Positions 22,669 to 32,449 of a stretch of 64,000 bases of DNA are shown here, in pieces. Both the position numbers and the translations under genes were made by a program. The notes beneath the pieces were generated by a model that was not told the origin of the DNA, did no database searches, and saw only the letters and a list, made by a program, of their open reading frames with translations. The stretch is from assembly GCA_036362985.1 (NCBI GenBank), contig JAYGXS010000003.1:31907622-31971621 (forward strand), in the 5' to 3' direction. Position 1 is the stretch's first letter, and every line of letters starts with the position of its first letter. The stretch comes from Ligula intestinalis (taxonomy: Eukaryota; Platyhelminthes; Cestoda; Diphyllobothriidea; Diphyllobothriidae).

Positions 22669-23595
22669 CTAGCGCGGAAGCCCGGCTTCGCCTTGGGCTT
22701 CCTTACATGTTGTTGACCCTTAGGTAGGCAAACTGCATATAAGAACTTCTTAAAATGATTATGTCCAGTTAATTTCAGCTTTATTTGGGAAATTCATAGG
22801 TTAATACCTTTGAACTCCCCCTTCGTACATAGTTATGATGCAGAACCTGTGGCGCTGCCAGAAATGGATCAGCGTTGGGTATGGGAAGACAGTAAAAAAA
22901 CTCCTTAGGCATTTTCCATAAGTCAAGGTTCGAATGCCGTTTTGCGGGATTTTAAGGAGAAAAACTGTCGAGTGTGGGGCTGGAGCCGGGAGGGGGTGGA
23001 GGCGACGGGCATATGTAAATCGGATGTCCTGCTGCTGAAAGTGTTGGAATCATGTCAGGAGGAGGCCATCGCGGTTTATCAATACCCTTATGGTCACATG
23101 AGGGGAAGATCGCAATGGGCACGAGAACATCGCCGAGTACCGGAGTTCAGCCCATCGTACACCCTTGCTGGTTACCGGGTCTGCCGACCAGATATCGAAG
23201 CACGGGAGCCCAACGATCATCAACAGTTATTCTAAGCAAACAAAGTACTGAAACGTAGCGAGCCGTATGCTTTTTAAAGGAAATTTCTGCCAGAGAAGTT
23301 TGGTGGCAAACCTTACTTGCTGCCGAGCGTCAATTTAATTAGTCTAGCATCATTACAAAGAACATCTTTTATCATGCTTGTCCACAGGGTGGCATTAAAA
23401 TATGAGCGAGTAAATAAGTATGCATGCGGCGGAAAGTGGTAAATGTGAGCATTAAGAGGGCAGAATTTTGAAATTAAACAATAGTGAGAAATACGGGATC
23501 ATGAGAAGGCAGGAAATAAGGATCAATACGCACCGTTAGGAGATAAAAAAGGTAGATTCGTCAGACTAACACTTCTGGGTCAACGACATTTCTCG
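22286..23595. repeat. 1.3-kb direct repeat, copy 1, ending at the assembly gap
   Basis: This is nearly identical to 26962-28270 over 1310 bases, with scattered single-base differences. It contains the reverse transcriptase fragment, the Helitron 3' hairpin and CTAG (22669-22672), the Helitron tail, and the last codons of the Helitron helicase. It ends exactly at the N run. This may be a true duplication or the second haplotype left in the assembly. Confidence 0.9.
22810..23235 (+). pseudogene. captured gene fragment in Helitron tail, copy 1
   Basis: This is the plus-strand frame antisense to the Helitron, matching 27486-27875. A TAG after DSKKTP breaks it here (the other copy has TAC). It then continues open from 22942 to 23235 past the point where copy 2 stops, ending VCRPDIEAREPNDHQQLF. 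Comparing the copies shows that the ancestral frame was longer than either. Confidence 0.45.
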
Positions 23596-23995
23596 NNNNN
23601 NNNNNNNNNNNNNNNNNNNNNNNNNNNNNNNNNNNNNNNNNNNNNNNNNNNNNNNNNNNNNNNNNNNNNNNNNNNNNNNNNNNNNNNNNNNNNNNNNNNN
23701 NNNNNNNNNNNNNNNNNNNNNNNNNNNNNNNNNNNNNNNNNNNNNNNNNNNNNNNNNNNNNNNNNNNNNNNNNNNNNNNNNNNNNNNNNNNNNNNNNNNN
23801 NNNNNNNNNNNNNNNNNNNNNNNNNNNNNNNNNNNNNNNNNNNNNNNNNNNNNNNNNNNNNNNNNNNNNNNNNNNNNNNNNNNNNNNNNNNNNNNNNNNN
23901 NNNNNNNNNNNNNNNNNNNNNNNNNNNNNNNNNNNNNNNNNNNNNNNNNNNNNNNNNNNNNNNNNNNNNNNNNNNNNNNNNNNNNNNNNNNNNNN
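23596..23995. other. assembly gap (400 N)
   Basis: Four hundred consecutive N. The round length suggests a placeholder. The 672-codon frame that appears to cross it is artefactual at its C-terminus: the part left of the gap belongs to Helitron tail sequence, not to the reverse transcriptase on the right. Confidence 0.99.
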
Positions 23996-25884
23996 AGACC
24001 CAGTACACTACCCTGTATAACTCCACTCCTCACATGCGTGGGGTTGGAGATAACATTGGAAATTTTTACTCGTTGTGTGCGAGCACCCAAATAGGAAGAT
24101 ATGAAGTTCAGTGGCTTGCTACCTATGCCGAAGGAGGCTAGTTTAAGAAGGAGGAGGTTATGATCGACCCGATCAAATGCCTTAGTAAAATCAAAATAGA
24201 CGCTATAAGTGGCAAAACCGCTGTCTCTAGATTGCAGCACATAATCAAAGAAAGAGAGCTGACAGGTGTCACAAGATCGTTTCTCGAGAAAGCCATGTTG
24301 AGCTGTATTGAGCAAGTTGTTCTCTGTCAAGTGACGCATCACCTTTTCTTTGATTAAGGTCTCCAAGATCTTCGAGGCTGCGGGAAGTGTATTTATTGGC
24401 CTAAAGTTGTCGAATGACGTCGATCGGCCATGCTTTTGAATAGGCATTATGTGCGATTCCTTCCACAACGAAGGAAAGGTTTCGCTCTCAAGAGCAAGAT
24501 TAAATACCTTACAAAGAATAGACGGAAAGATATCATTCGCTTCAGCTTTTAGAAGGCTAACTGGGACGCCATCTGGTCCTGGAATATAAGATTTTCGATA
24601 ACGACGAATGGCTACAGTCACATCCCAGACGGTAAAACTTATGGTTTCGAGTATGGCACCCGTCCAAGCCTGGATAAAAGGAGGTGCAGCGAACGAGCTT
24701 TCACTAAACGTTTTCGATAGGAACGCATTGAAGCTATCGGCGGTCAACTTAGCGTCAGCTATGGGGTTTCCTAAAGCATCTTGAAGTATGGGGTGTTGCG
24801 TTTTCCTCTGCGCTTTTACTGTACGCGAAAAGAGTTTCGCAACATAAAGGGAAGGATTTTCAGCGAAGTGAGCCTCATCGGCTTTCTGCTTTTCTTCGGA
24901 GAGCTTCTTGGCCTGCTCAAAGATCAGTGTGATCAAGGGCAGAACGGAAGTGTCGTTCTGCCGATGCAAACGACGAGAGAGTTTACGCAGCCTACGACGG
25001 AAAGACAGAGGAAGGTACACTTCATCCTTGACATGTATTACTTTCTTACGGGGGACAAAGTGGAGGATGAGTGGATCCAACACTCTGTACAGTGCATCGG
25101 TACAAACATTTACATCCAAACATTGGAAAAATTCAGACCAGTCGAGAGCGTTTAGATGTGCCAGTAGGTCAGCCGTGTTTGCTGATCGGAAGTCATGATA
25201 AAGACTATACTTTTGGGAAAATGTTTCATCCGTCTCCAGTGCTAGTTCACTAACAACTGTAAGATGGTCTGAACTCCCAAGTGCGTCTAAGGATGACACT
25301 GAAAGTGGTTCGCATCCCCTACAAAAAATTAGGTTGAGTATGTTTGCTTCTCGAGTGGGAAAATCGACTACCTGATCCCACATGCCAATATCTATTGCCT
25401 CAAGTAAGTTCTCGAACTTTGAAGGACCGGATGGTGGAAACCATTGCACGTCAGGAAGGTTAAAATCGCCTGCAATCAAGCAATACTTAAGATTCAAGTC
25501 AGCTGCGGCATGAAATGCCTGCGAGAGACAAAGATCGTTGTCTGAATTGGCATTAGGTGGGCGATAAACACAGCCAACAAGCAAGGATTATTTGTTTTTT
25601 AGAACAACTCGTAGCCAGCAGCTCTCCTCCACCGCTGTGAATTGTGGATAGTCCAACGGGAGAAATGCAAGTGGCTGCTTAATATAGATGCAGCTTCCTC
25701 CGCCACGGCCATTGTTTCGATCGTTCCGAACGCACTCATAGCCAAGAACAGAGAGTTCTGAGTCAGCTGCAGAGGCCGATGCCCATGTCTCAGTTACCAT
25801 AACAATGTCTGGGCGGTTGACGAAAACCATAGTCTGGAGCAGAGGCATTTTATTAATCAGTGATCTGGCATTTAAAACGACCAA
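23996..25884 (-). pseudogene. CR1/Jockey-like ORF2: endonuclease and reverse transcriptase, cut by gap
   Basis: On the minus strand, the endonuclease begins VVLNARSLINKM (25884) and has ETWA, GGGSCIYIK, GDFNLPDVQW and SSDHLTVV in the usual order. The reverse transcriptase follows with PGPDGVPVSLLK, WKESHIMPIQK, FRPINTLPAASKILE, AQHGFLEKRSCDTC, YFDFTKAFDRVDH and VIQGSVLG. The sequence then enters the gap before the catalytic YADD box. One in-frame TAA lies at about 25588, between NK and SLLVGC, where CAA would be expected. Otherwise the frame is clean, so the insertion is fairly young. It belongs with the ORF1 at 25923-27000 as one element. Confidence 0.85.
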
Positions 25885-25922
25885 TTTAAGAGGGCATGTC
25901 TGAGGTTTCGGTGGCGAGACAG

Positions 25923-26962
25923 CTAGGCCGTCACTGTTACCGGCTTCGACCAGAGCGATGTCCTTTTGACCTGAACTATTTTTCCCTCTCTTATTTTGAG
26001 ATTTGTCTCGCCATTGGTTCTCCGTTTTTCCAGCTCTATTATTAGCTGTCTCATCTTTCTCCGCTCTTTCAACTCGTAATCCGACTGAAAAAAAACTTGC
26101 GAATGCAGACTCCGTAAGGATGGTTTGCGCTCTAGCAAGAGTTACGCCTGTGCTTCAGTTTCTAAAATAACTTTTAGAGGTCGTGGCCGAGAAGTTGATT
26201 CGGCAGCTGTTGGAGCCTTCCCTATTCGAAATGCCTTAAGAATGCGGAAAGACTCACCTGGTTTTAGCAACGGTTTGGCGTACACCCGCATAAGACCTAC
26301 GTCATGGTCAATTCGTTCTTGTGCAATATACGACTCTGACTCTGGGGCCCCCTTTACAACTATTTTCTGCTTGCGACTCAATGGGGCATATGTTGCAAGC
26401 TCACGTGTTTCAGCCAAGGGAGCAATTGTATCCGGTACACGCGGTTCTGATGTACTGGCTATTGGGTAAGCTGAATGCAAACCCGTGAACCGTTTGGCTT
26501 TCTTAGGCTTATGCCTCTTTTGAGTTATGATCTTGTCAAACTCTTGGTCATCACTTTCTTGTGCAGAGTCGAGCAACAATGTGGTGCTAGGATGCAAATC
26601 CCGATAATTGCTACTGTCGCTTAAGCCGAGTGACGATGGTGTAGCCCGTGGGCTTGACACATGATCCGATATGCAGGTTTCAGGCGTGTCGACAGACATG
26701 TCCAAATCCAAGTCAATATCAGCGTCAACTCGTTCTTGTGCAATTGTTGACGCTATCTCTAGAGCCCCTTTTACAACTATATTTTGCTTGTGACTAACTG
26801 GTGCATTTGTTGTGAGCTCACGAGTTCCGACCAAGCGGCCATCTGTATCCGGTACTAAAGGTTTGATGGGTCCTGATGTGCCGGTTTTTGGGTTAGCTGA
26901 CTGCGCATTCCTGGCCCATTTAGACTTTTGACTCTTTCTAGCCCTATGCTTTTTTGGCTTCA
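25923..26962 (-). pseudogene. CR1-like ORF1, probable nucleic-acid binding protein
   Basis: The ORF most likely starts at MKPKKHRARKSQKSKWARN near 26961 and is basic at its N-terminus. A segment of about 60 residues occurs twice: VPDTDGRLVGTRELTTNAPV with KQNIVVKGA and IAQERVD, then VPDTIAPLAETRELATYAPL with KQKIVVKGA and IAQERID. The C-terminal part (KPGESFRILKAFRIGK, RPRPLKVIL) resembles ORF1 proteins of flatworm CR1 elements. After a stop at 26142 the frame resumes as a Lys/Arg/Glu-rich helix (25923-26138, ELKERRKMRQLIIELEKRR). Upstream residues MRTSSNWLGR belong to the older fragment into which the element inserted, not to ORF1. Confidence 0.7.
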
Positions 26963-27344
26963 TGATCCCGTAGATGATCCGTCCGAGCCAATTGGAAGAA
27001 GTCCTCAAATTCTAGGATGCATTCACGGCCTCTAACTATTCGGTAGGTTTGAATGAGGGCACAGCGTGGTTGCCCGCAATTGAGACAAAATTATCTGATT
27101 CTGGACTATCTTCGTAGCTATCGCCTGCATTCACTCCAGGTACAGAAAATCCTTCTCTAATCATGGACGCCAGGCTTGGATGGCATATTCCAAGTGGAAC
27201 CAAACAAGTGATCTGTTAGTTTTTCTGAAGAGCTCCTTGTCGATGTGGACGAATCCCAGTCTAAGCGCGAGCAGCACCCGTGCCCCGCGTTTAGCTGCCT
27301 TTAAATATTGTGACGATGGTTTAAGCGAGGATTTTATAAGAACA
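26962..27344 (-). pseudogene. CR1-like reverse transcriptase C-terminal fragment, copy 2
   Basis: The minus-strand frame reads SVLIKSSLKPSSQYLKAAKR, GARVLLALRLGFVHIDKELF, HLEYAIQAWRPWLEKDFLYL. After stops it continues to a LRTSSNWLGRIIYG stretch read in a shifted frame. It is older than both the Helitron (joined at 27345) and the CR1-like element (joined at about 26962) that flank it. Confidence 0.65.
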
Positions 27345-27385
27345 CTAGCGCGGAAGTCCGGCTTCGCCTTGGGCTCCCTTACATT
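27345..27385 (-). other. Helitron 3' terminal hairpin and CTAG
   Basis: GGGAGCCC and GGACTTCC flank a loop of about 11 bases, followed by GCGCTAG. Copy 1 at 22669-22710 has the fully paired version. Position and order match the rolling-circle termination signal of Helitrons. Confidence 0.8.
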
Positions 27386-27485
27386 TTGTTGACCCTTAGG
27401 TGGGCAAACTACATATAAGAACTTCTTAAAATGATTATGTCCAGTTAATTTTAGCTTTATTTGGGAAATTCATAGGTAAATACCT

Positions 27486-27875
27486 TTGAACTCCACCTTC
27501 GTACATAGTTATGATGCAGAACCTGTGGCGCTGCCAGAAATGGATCAGCGTTGGGTATGGGAAGAAAGTAAAAAAACTCCTTACGCATTTTCCATAAGTC
27601 AAGGTTCGAATGCCGTTTTGCGGGATTTTAAGGAGAAAAACTGTCGAGTGTGGGGCTGGAGCCGGGAGGGGGTGGAGGCGACGGGCATATGTAAATCGGA
27701 TGTCCTGCTGCTGAAAGTGTTGGAATCATGTCAGGAGGAGGCCATCGCGGTTTATCAATACCCTTATGGTCACATGAGGGGAAGATCGCAATGGGCACGA
27801 GAACATCGCCGAGTACCGGAGTTCAGCCCATCGTACACCCTTGCTGGTTACCGGGTCTGCCGACCAGATATCTAA
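27486..27875 (+). pseudogene. unknown gene fragment in Helitron tail, copy 2
   Basis: This frame of 129 codons is antisense to the Helitron and lies between its helicase stop and 3' hairpin. A possible splice acceptor, TTCGTACATAG, precedes TTATGATGCAGAACC, so the exon may start at about 27510. The peptide has ordinary globular composition (MDQRWVWEESKKTPYAFSI, then RVWGWSREGVEATGICKSD, then AVYQYPYGHMRGRSQWARE). It stops at DI where copy 1 has GAA instead of TAA. Helitrons commonly carry captured host exons, which is my preferred reading. I do not recognise the protein. Confidence 0.5.
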
Positions 27876-28233
27876 GCACGGGAGCCCAACGATCGTCAAC
27901 AGTTATTCTAAGCAAACAAAGTACTGAAAGTAGCGAGCCGTATGCTTTTTAAAGGAAATTTCTGCCAGAGAAGTTTGGTGGCAAACCTTACTTGCTGCCG
28001 AGCGTCAACGTTATTAGTCTAGCATCATTACAAAGAACATCTTTTATCATGCTTGTCCACAGGGTGGCATTAAAATATGAGCGAGTAAATAAGTATGCAT
28101 GCGGCGGAAAGTGGTAAATGTGAGCATTAAGAGGGCAGAATTTTGAAATTAAACAATAGTGAGAAATACGGGATCATGAGAAGGCAGGAAATAAGGATCA
28201 ATACGCACCGTTAGGAGATAAAAAAGGTAGATT

Positions 28234-29215
28234 CGTCAGACTAACACTTCTGGGTCAACGACATTTCTCGTAACGCCGTTGGGTGCCAATACGTGCAAAT
28301 TGGTTTTCAAGCCAACCCGAGATATCGCAACGTAGCGCTAACCGTGGAAAAAGCACGATTCGTCCAGGTGAATTCCAGCCACCCTGAAGGTTTGACCTTA
28401 GGACTTGTTAATGGACATGGCGAAGCAAACCTTCACTGATGTTTCCGGTAGCATCGCTGTCAATTTTTCTTTCACCAATCTTCAAGATGTTGGTGAATAA
28501 TCCATCATTTTCATGGGCATTGTGCAGGAGAACTCTCATATTGGTCGTGAGTTTTAATGTCTTCACCGTTGACCATAGTGGTGAATATTTTTGGCAGAAT
28601 TTTACCTGGTCACCCATGGTACCCCTTTGAATCACCGGTAGTGTCTGGCGGAAATCACCAGATAAAACCATTGTGATGCCACCAAACGGAAGGTTTTTTC
28701 CTGTGACACCACGCAGCGTTCTGTCTACTGCTTCCAGTGCAATTCTGTTGGCCATGGTACACTCGTCCCAAATTATAGCTGAGCACCGTTTCAACAATTC
28801 AGATGATCCACTACCTCTGCTTATGTGGCATGTTGCGGTGCCATCATCAGGTAACCTTAGAGGAAGCTTGAAGGTACTGTGAGCAGTTCGGCCACCGGGA
28901 AGTAACGTCGCTGCTATACCAGCCGATGCAACAGTCAAAACAATTTTGCTTTCTTTGCGCAGCTCAGCCAAAAGCAGCCGAATGACGAACGTTTTGCCAG
29001 TTCCACCGGGCGCATCCAAAAAGAAAACGTGGTCGTTATTATTGCGGTTGTGGACACTGTTAATAGTAGTATTGAATGCGTGAAGTTGATCAACCAGCAT
29101 CCTTGGTTTTTGAAGAGCCACGTATGCTGCCAGCTCGGTAACATTGTAGCAAAGTTCCCGCTGAATTTCAGTTGGAAGCTGATTTCCAATGCTCCTGTCA
29201 AAAGGGAGGAAATCC
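28234..29215 (-). pseudogene. Helitron helicase domain (PIF1/SF1B), internally deleted
   Basis: The minus-strand frame from 29262 to 28408 has Walker A (LDAPGGTGKTF), SKIVLTVASAGIAATLLPGG, Walker B (AIIWDECTMA), LSGDFRQTLPVI and LKLTTNMR. It then jumps from DATGNISE directly to KVCFAMSINKS in another frame, so the segment between helicase motifs IV and VI is deleted. The final part reads FAMSINKS, a TAA stop, GQTFRVAGIHLDESCFFHG, a TAG stop, RYVAISRVG, and ends NVVDPEVLV with TGA at 28234. Both stops stand where Gln is conserved. Confidence 0.85.
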
Positions 29216-31530
29216 ATACCTTTCAAGTTGCTCTCCACGCATTTCAACTGAGGTGTTTTCAATGTGAATGAGTGTCATGTTGTAGATAGTGTCATTGAAG
29301 TCTATGGGAAGATGGGCATTTAGCAACTGTAGTTGATGTCGGTAGTCTTCCGACATATCATTTCTGTTCTTTAACCATAGATCATGGGGACAGTTTAACT
29401 CACACCTTCTGATCAACAGCGCAAGCAGTCGTCGTAATTGAAAAGGAGCGTTAGCAACGACAGATTCAGCAATGGTGTTCTCCCACTGATTTTCATCTTG
29501 AAGCAGACCACCCCTCGCACAGGCTTCTCTGTAGGTAGAACACAGAAAACTGTCAATCGTCTTTAGATCTTCAAACGATGTTGGACCTTTAACTTCATGG
29601 AGTAGCATTCGTAAGTAGAAGCATTCTTGTTGAGAGGGGTGAACAGTGTAAATTCTGCCTATTTTAATATCATACTCCATGCCCGGATGTCCGTCAACTG
29701 GAATACCTACCTTTCGTCGGGCCCACCTGTTTCGATTCCATGTGTAGTATAAAGGGACCTGAATATACAAAAGTGTCTGGGCAAACGAATCTTGCTGGCA
29801 CAATTTGAAGGAAGCAGTCAAAGTTGTATCTTTGGGATTCTGAAGCTGATCCAAGAGGAATACTTCCGTAAAGTAAATCCGTTGGCCATTTTCCAGGTGG
29901 ACGCTCAAGTGTTCAATGGCCGGAAAACGGTTATGGATATCAAAACCAAAGATTCTCCCGAATGCCTCACTGCTGCTGATGTATCTGCCCATTTCATACT
30001 GGGTAATCTCATCATTGTTTTTACGGTGGTTGAGAGAGTACTTAGCGGCATCGGATCCTTTGTTGATGAACTTGCAGACGTACTTGATGGACTTCGCTGA
30101 GTTGCAAAACTCAACATTGAGGTAGGCGTTGAATACTTTCGACAGTAAGGGGCAATACGGCACAATCCAACGGTTATCAATTCCCACACCACCGTTTCGC
30201 CTTTCATTGATAACTGTTTCAAATCCGCCAATCTCAGGTTGTCGCCTTCTATAGAGAGGGTCACCATCCCCATCAGTCTGTGTTGCATCTAGAAATCGTT
30301 TTGGAGATCTCTTGGTACATTTCCTATCCTTCCTACAAGGGCTGTTAGGATTTATCTGACCGCATTGGTCATGCACCATTTGAGTTTTGATCGTTTCAAA
30401 CAGGAAAGGGTCAACGAATCGGTTCGGCAACTCTGCACAAATCAATTTGTGGACATCGGAAGAGTGCAATTTTTCCTTCAGCCAGACCATAATGTGAGCG
30501 TGGGACAATCCTCTCTTTTGCCGCTCAACAGCATACATGTGACACTGAACATCACCGAAAATTTTGAATTTTGTGATAAGTCTCATCATGGTTTTCAACT
30601 TCAGCTGGAATACCCGCGCGGACAAATCATGGCGATCCTGTGGCTTTTGACCGGGGAACAACCTATCAGTTATTTCAGGCCACGATGGGTTGCAGGTAAA
30701 CGTAATGAATAGGTCCGGGCGACCATAATGCCTAACGTAAACCAACGCATCTTGGGTTTTCTCATGCATGTAGCGAGGAGACCCAGTGTGGCTTGACGGC
30801 AAGATGAAAAGTTGACCATGACCAGCACCATTACCACCATCAGAAAGGATATTGTCTCTAAGATGGATGTAGTTCGCCACGCGAAGTTCTTTCTGGTGTG
30901 TGGAAATAGCAAAGGCGTTCTGTTTCCATTTTGGCAAATATATCAACAGCAAATTGCAGGAACAACGTTTTGAATCGACAAAGAAGGTTAAAAGTTCTTT
31001 CCCGTATCATAAAGTGATATGCGTATAAGGCTGAACAACTTACTGTTTTACGGGAGCCAATTTGAAGTATACCGAAGCGATTACCGTCTTCACCTTTAAC
31101 ATGCATGAGAGGTGTCGTATGATCGGTGTGTCTCGTATATCCTTTGCAACCTATCGTCCCTCCTTCTCAAGACAATATCCCTGTTGCCGTGCTGTGTTTC
31201 TGACATAATGACGGCCACCTCGTTGCATGCAGGAGCATTAAATCTTCGTTGGTGTTCTCCATGAGGATGTTTATCGGCATCTATGACAATAGTGAAGTCA
31301 ATGGAAGCGTGCATCTCCAGGGCGGACTTGAAACTGTAAACGTTGCTGTTGCGCTGGTGAAGCATGATTTGAAGGGACAGTATTATATGATGCTTTAAGC
31401 CTGGGTACACTCGGGATCGGCTTTGAGCCTGTAGGTTTATGTCTTCTGCGCAAAATATTTGTAGAAATTTCAGCTCATCATCAGGAGAAGGTAGTAACGA
31501 TCCAATCCGGTGGCAAACCTGGCCTTCCAC
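29198..31530 (-). pseudogene. Helitron Rep (HUH nuclease) domain
   Basis: The largest frame (29198-30952, minus, 584 codons) carries FITFTCNPSWPEI, the HUH motif RGLSHAHIMVWL at about 30480-30512, and the tyrosine motif KYVCKFINKG at about 30056-30090. The first Tyr is kept, but the second Tyr position is Phe. Upstream, in other frames, lie 31096-31530 (GQVCHRIGSLLPSPDDE, EVAVIMSETQHGNRDIVLRR) and 30858-31106 (GEDGNRFGILQIGSRKTVS, LFLQFAVDIFAKMETERL). The N-terminal pieces are separated by stops and a frameshift near 30900. The Rep frame meets the helicase through a frameshift near 29210. Confidence 0.85.
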
Positions 31531-32449
31531 CTAAAGGGTAGGCATAAATCCAACCTCACGAACAACGTTGGCACCAAAGGAGGTCATTTGAAACGCATTG
31601 TTGTATTTTCTAATATTAGAAAGAAAATTCTTCGAGTCGTCGGTATTACCAGCAAGCAATGTATGAAGTATTTTTGGCAGTGGGGGAAGTTATTCAGTAG
31701 AACATTGCCGTTGGAACAGCCCATGCCGACCCTTTCACCAGTCCATTTTTTCGCCTGACAATGTCCGCAACCTTCTACCATCTTCCCAATGGAAACATTT
31801 ACATCTTACGCATAACCAAGACTTGGGTTGCAATTGAGTGAGACTTTGTCCCACACTTGAGCATTTATGGAAGCAACCGACGGGCCAGAGTCACCAAACC
31901 GTATGGGAATTGGTTGCAAACTGGAGTTTCCAGCATCTTTGGGGCGTTGATCCGCTCTCTGTGATGCTTGAATAGTCAGACGTGCACTTCGACGTCTGGG
32001 TAGTTCGTTTTGCTGACGTTGTGAATCTCTTAACCTACCTAACTCTCTCCTTCGCAGGGTTTGGACCTCGGTTTCTTGGGAGAAGTTAATTTGATGGCGA
32101 ATCGCGTCTTCTTTGCAGCATTTGATCTTCGGTTTCTTGGGAGCTGCGATATCGCTGACGTATGGCATTAGTCTCCAGGCGAAGCCGTATCTCTGCCTGT
32201 GTTTCTTGCGAACGTCTTTTAACATTGGCAAGTCTCTTCTGTTCCTTCGTTTGAACTTGTGTTCTCGCGGCTGCTCTAATTCCTTTTCTACCTAATGAGG
32301 TAGTACCTACAAATAGGTTATAATTTAGAACAGAATAACATAAGGTTGAAAGGACGGAAGTTTGCAACGTTACCTGCAGTCACCAGCCCATCATCGTTTG
32401 TCGAGTTGTTTGTGTTCAGAACATGCCTGACGTCATCACTGTTGTCCAT
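31531..32449 (-). pseudogene. Helitron N-terminal region with a possible intron
   Basis: A first exon of 76 bases (32374-32449) would start MDNSDDVRHVLNTNN. Its donor GCAG then GTAACG and an acceptor CTCATTAG join in phase to 32291 (RKGIRAAARTQVQTKEQKR). The protein then has Arg/Gln/Glu-rich repeats (RRSQETQAEIRLRLE, RYRSSQETEDQMLQRRR) typical of Helitron N-termini. A zinc-finger-like CGHCQAKKW then GMGCSNGNV follows at about 31690-31760. A frameshift near 32130 and stops at about 31806 and 31650 disrupt it. Confidence 0.6.

Larger units (their letters stand above)
26962..28270. repeat. 1.3-kb direct repeat, copy 2
   Basis: This is the partner of 22286-23595. It continues without interruption into the Helitron body on the right, which copy 1 cannot do because it stops at the gap. 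Confidence 0.9.
27345..32449 (-). mobile_element. RepHel Helitron, decayed, with 3' terminus
   Basis: The 3' end on the minus strand is a hairpin (GGAAGCCC with GGGCTTCC in copy 1, 11-base loop) followed by GCG and CTAG, with T as the next base. This fits the CTRR end and AT insertion site of Helitrons. The body encodes the N-terminal region, Rep nuclease and PIF1-type helicase in that order. The 5' TC end could not be placed, so 32449 is the probable start codon rather than the element edge. At least eight stops or frameshifts and an internal helicase deletion make it non-autonomous. Confidence 0.9.

Noticed and set aside
23566..25584. A 672-codon frame reading through the N gap
   Set aside because: The codons across 23596-23995 are undetermined, and the C-terminal residues come from Helitron tail sequence, not from the reverse transcriptase.
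26962..27008. MRTSSNWLGR as the start of the CR1-like ORF1
   Set aside because: The same residues are encoded in copy 1 at 22332-22290, where no ORF1 follows. They belong to the older RT fragment at the insertion site.
28320..31806. Alternative genetic code in which TAA/TAG mean Gln
   Set aside because: Several stops replace Gln in the Helitron and CR1 elements, but others replace Lys or other residues and occur with frameshifts. This is ordinary decay, mainly C-to-T. Host exons end or splice normally.
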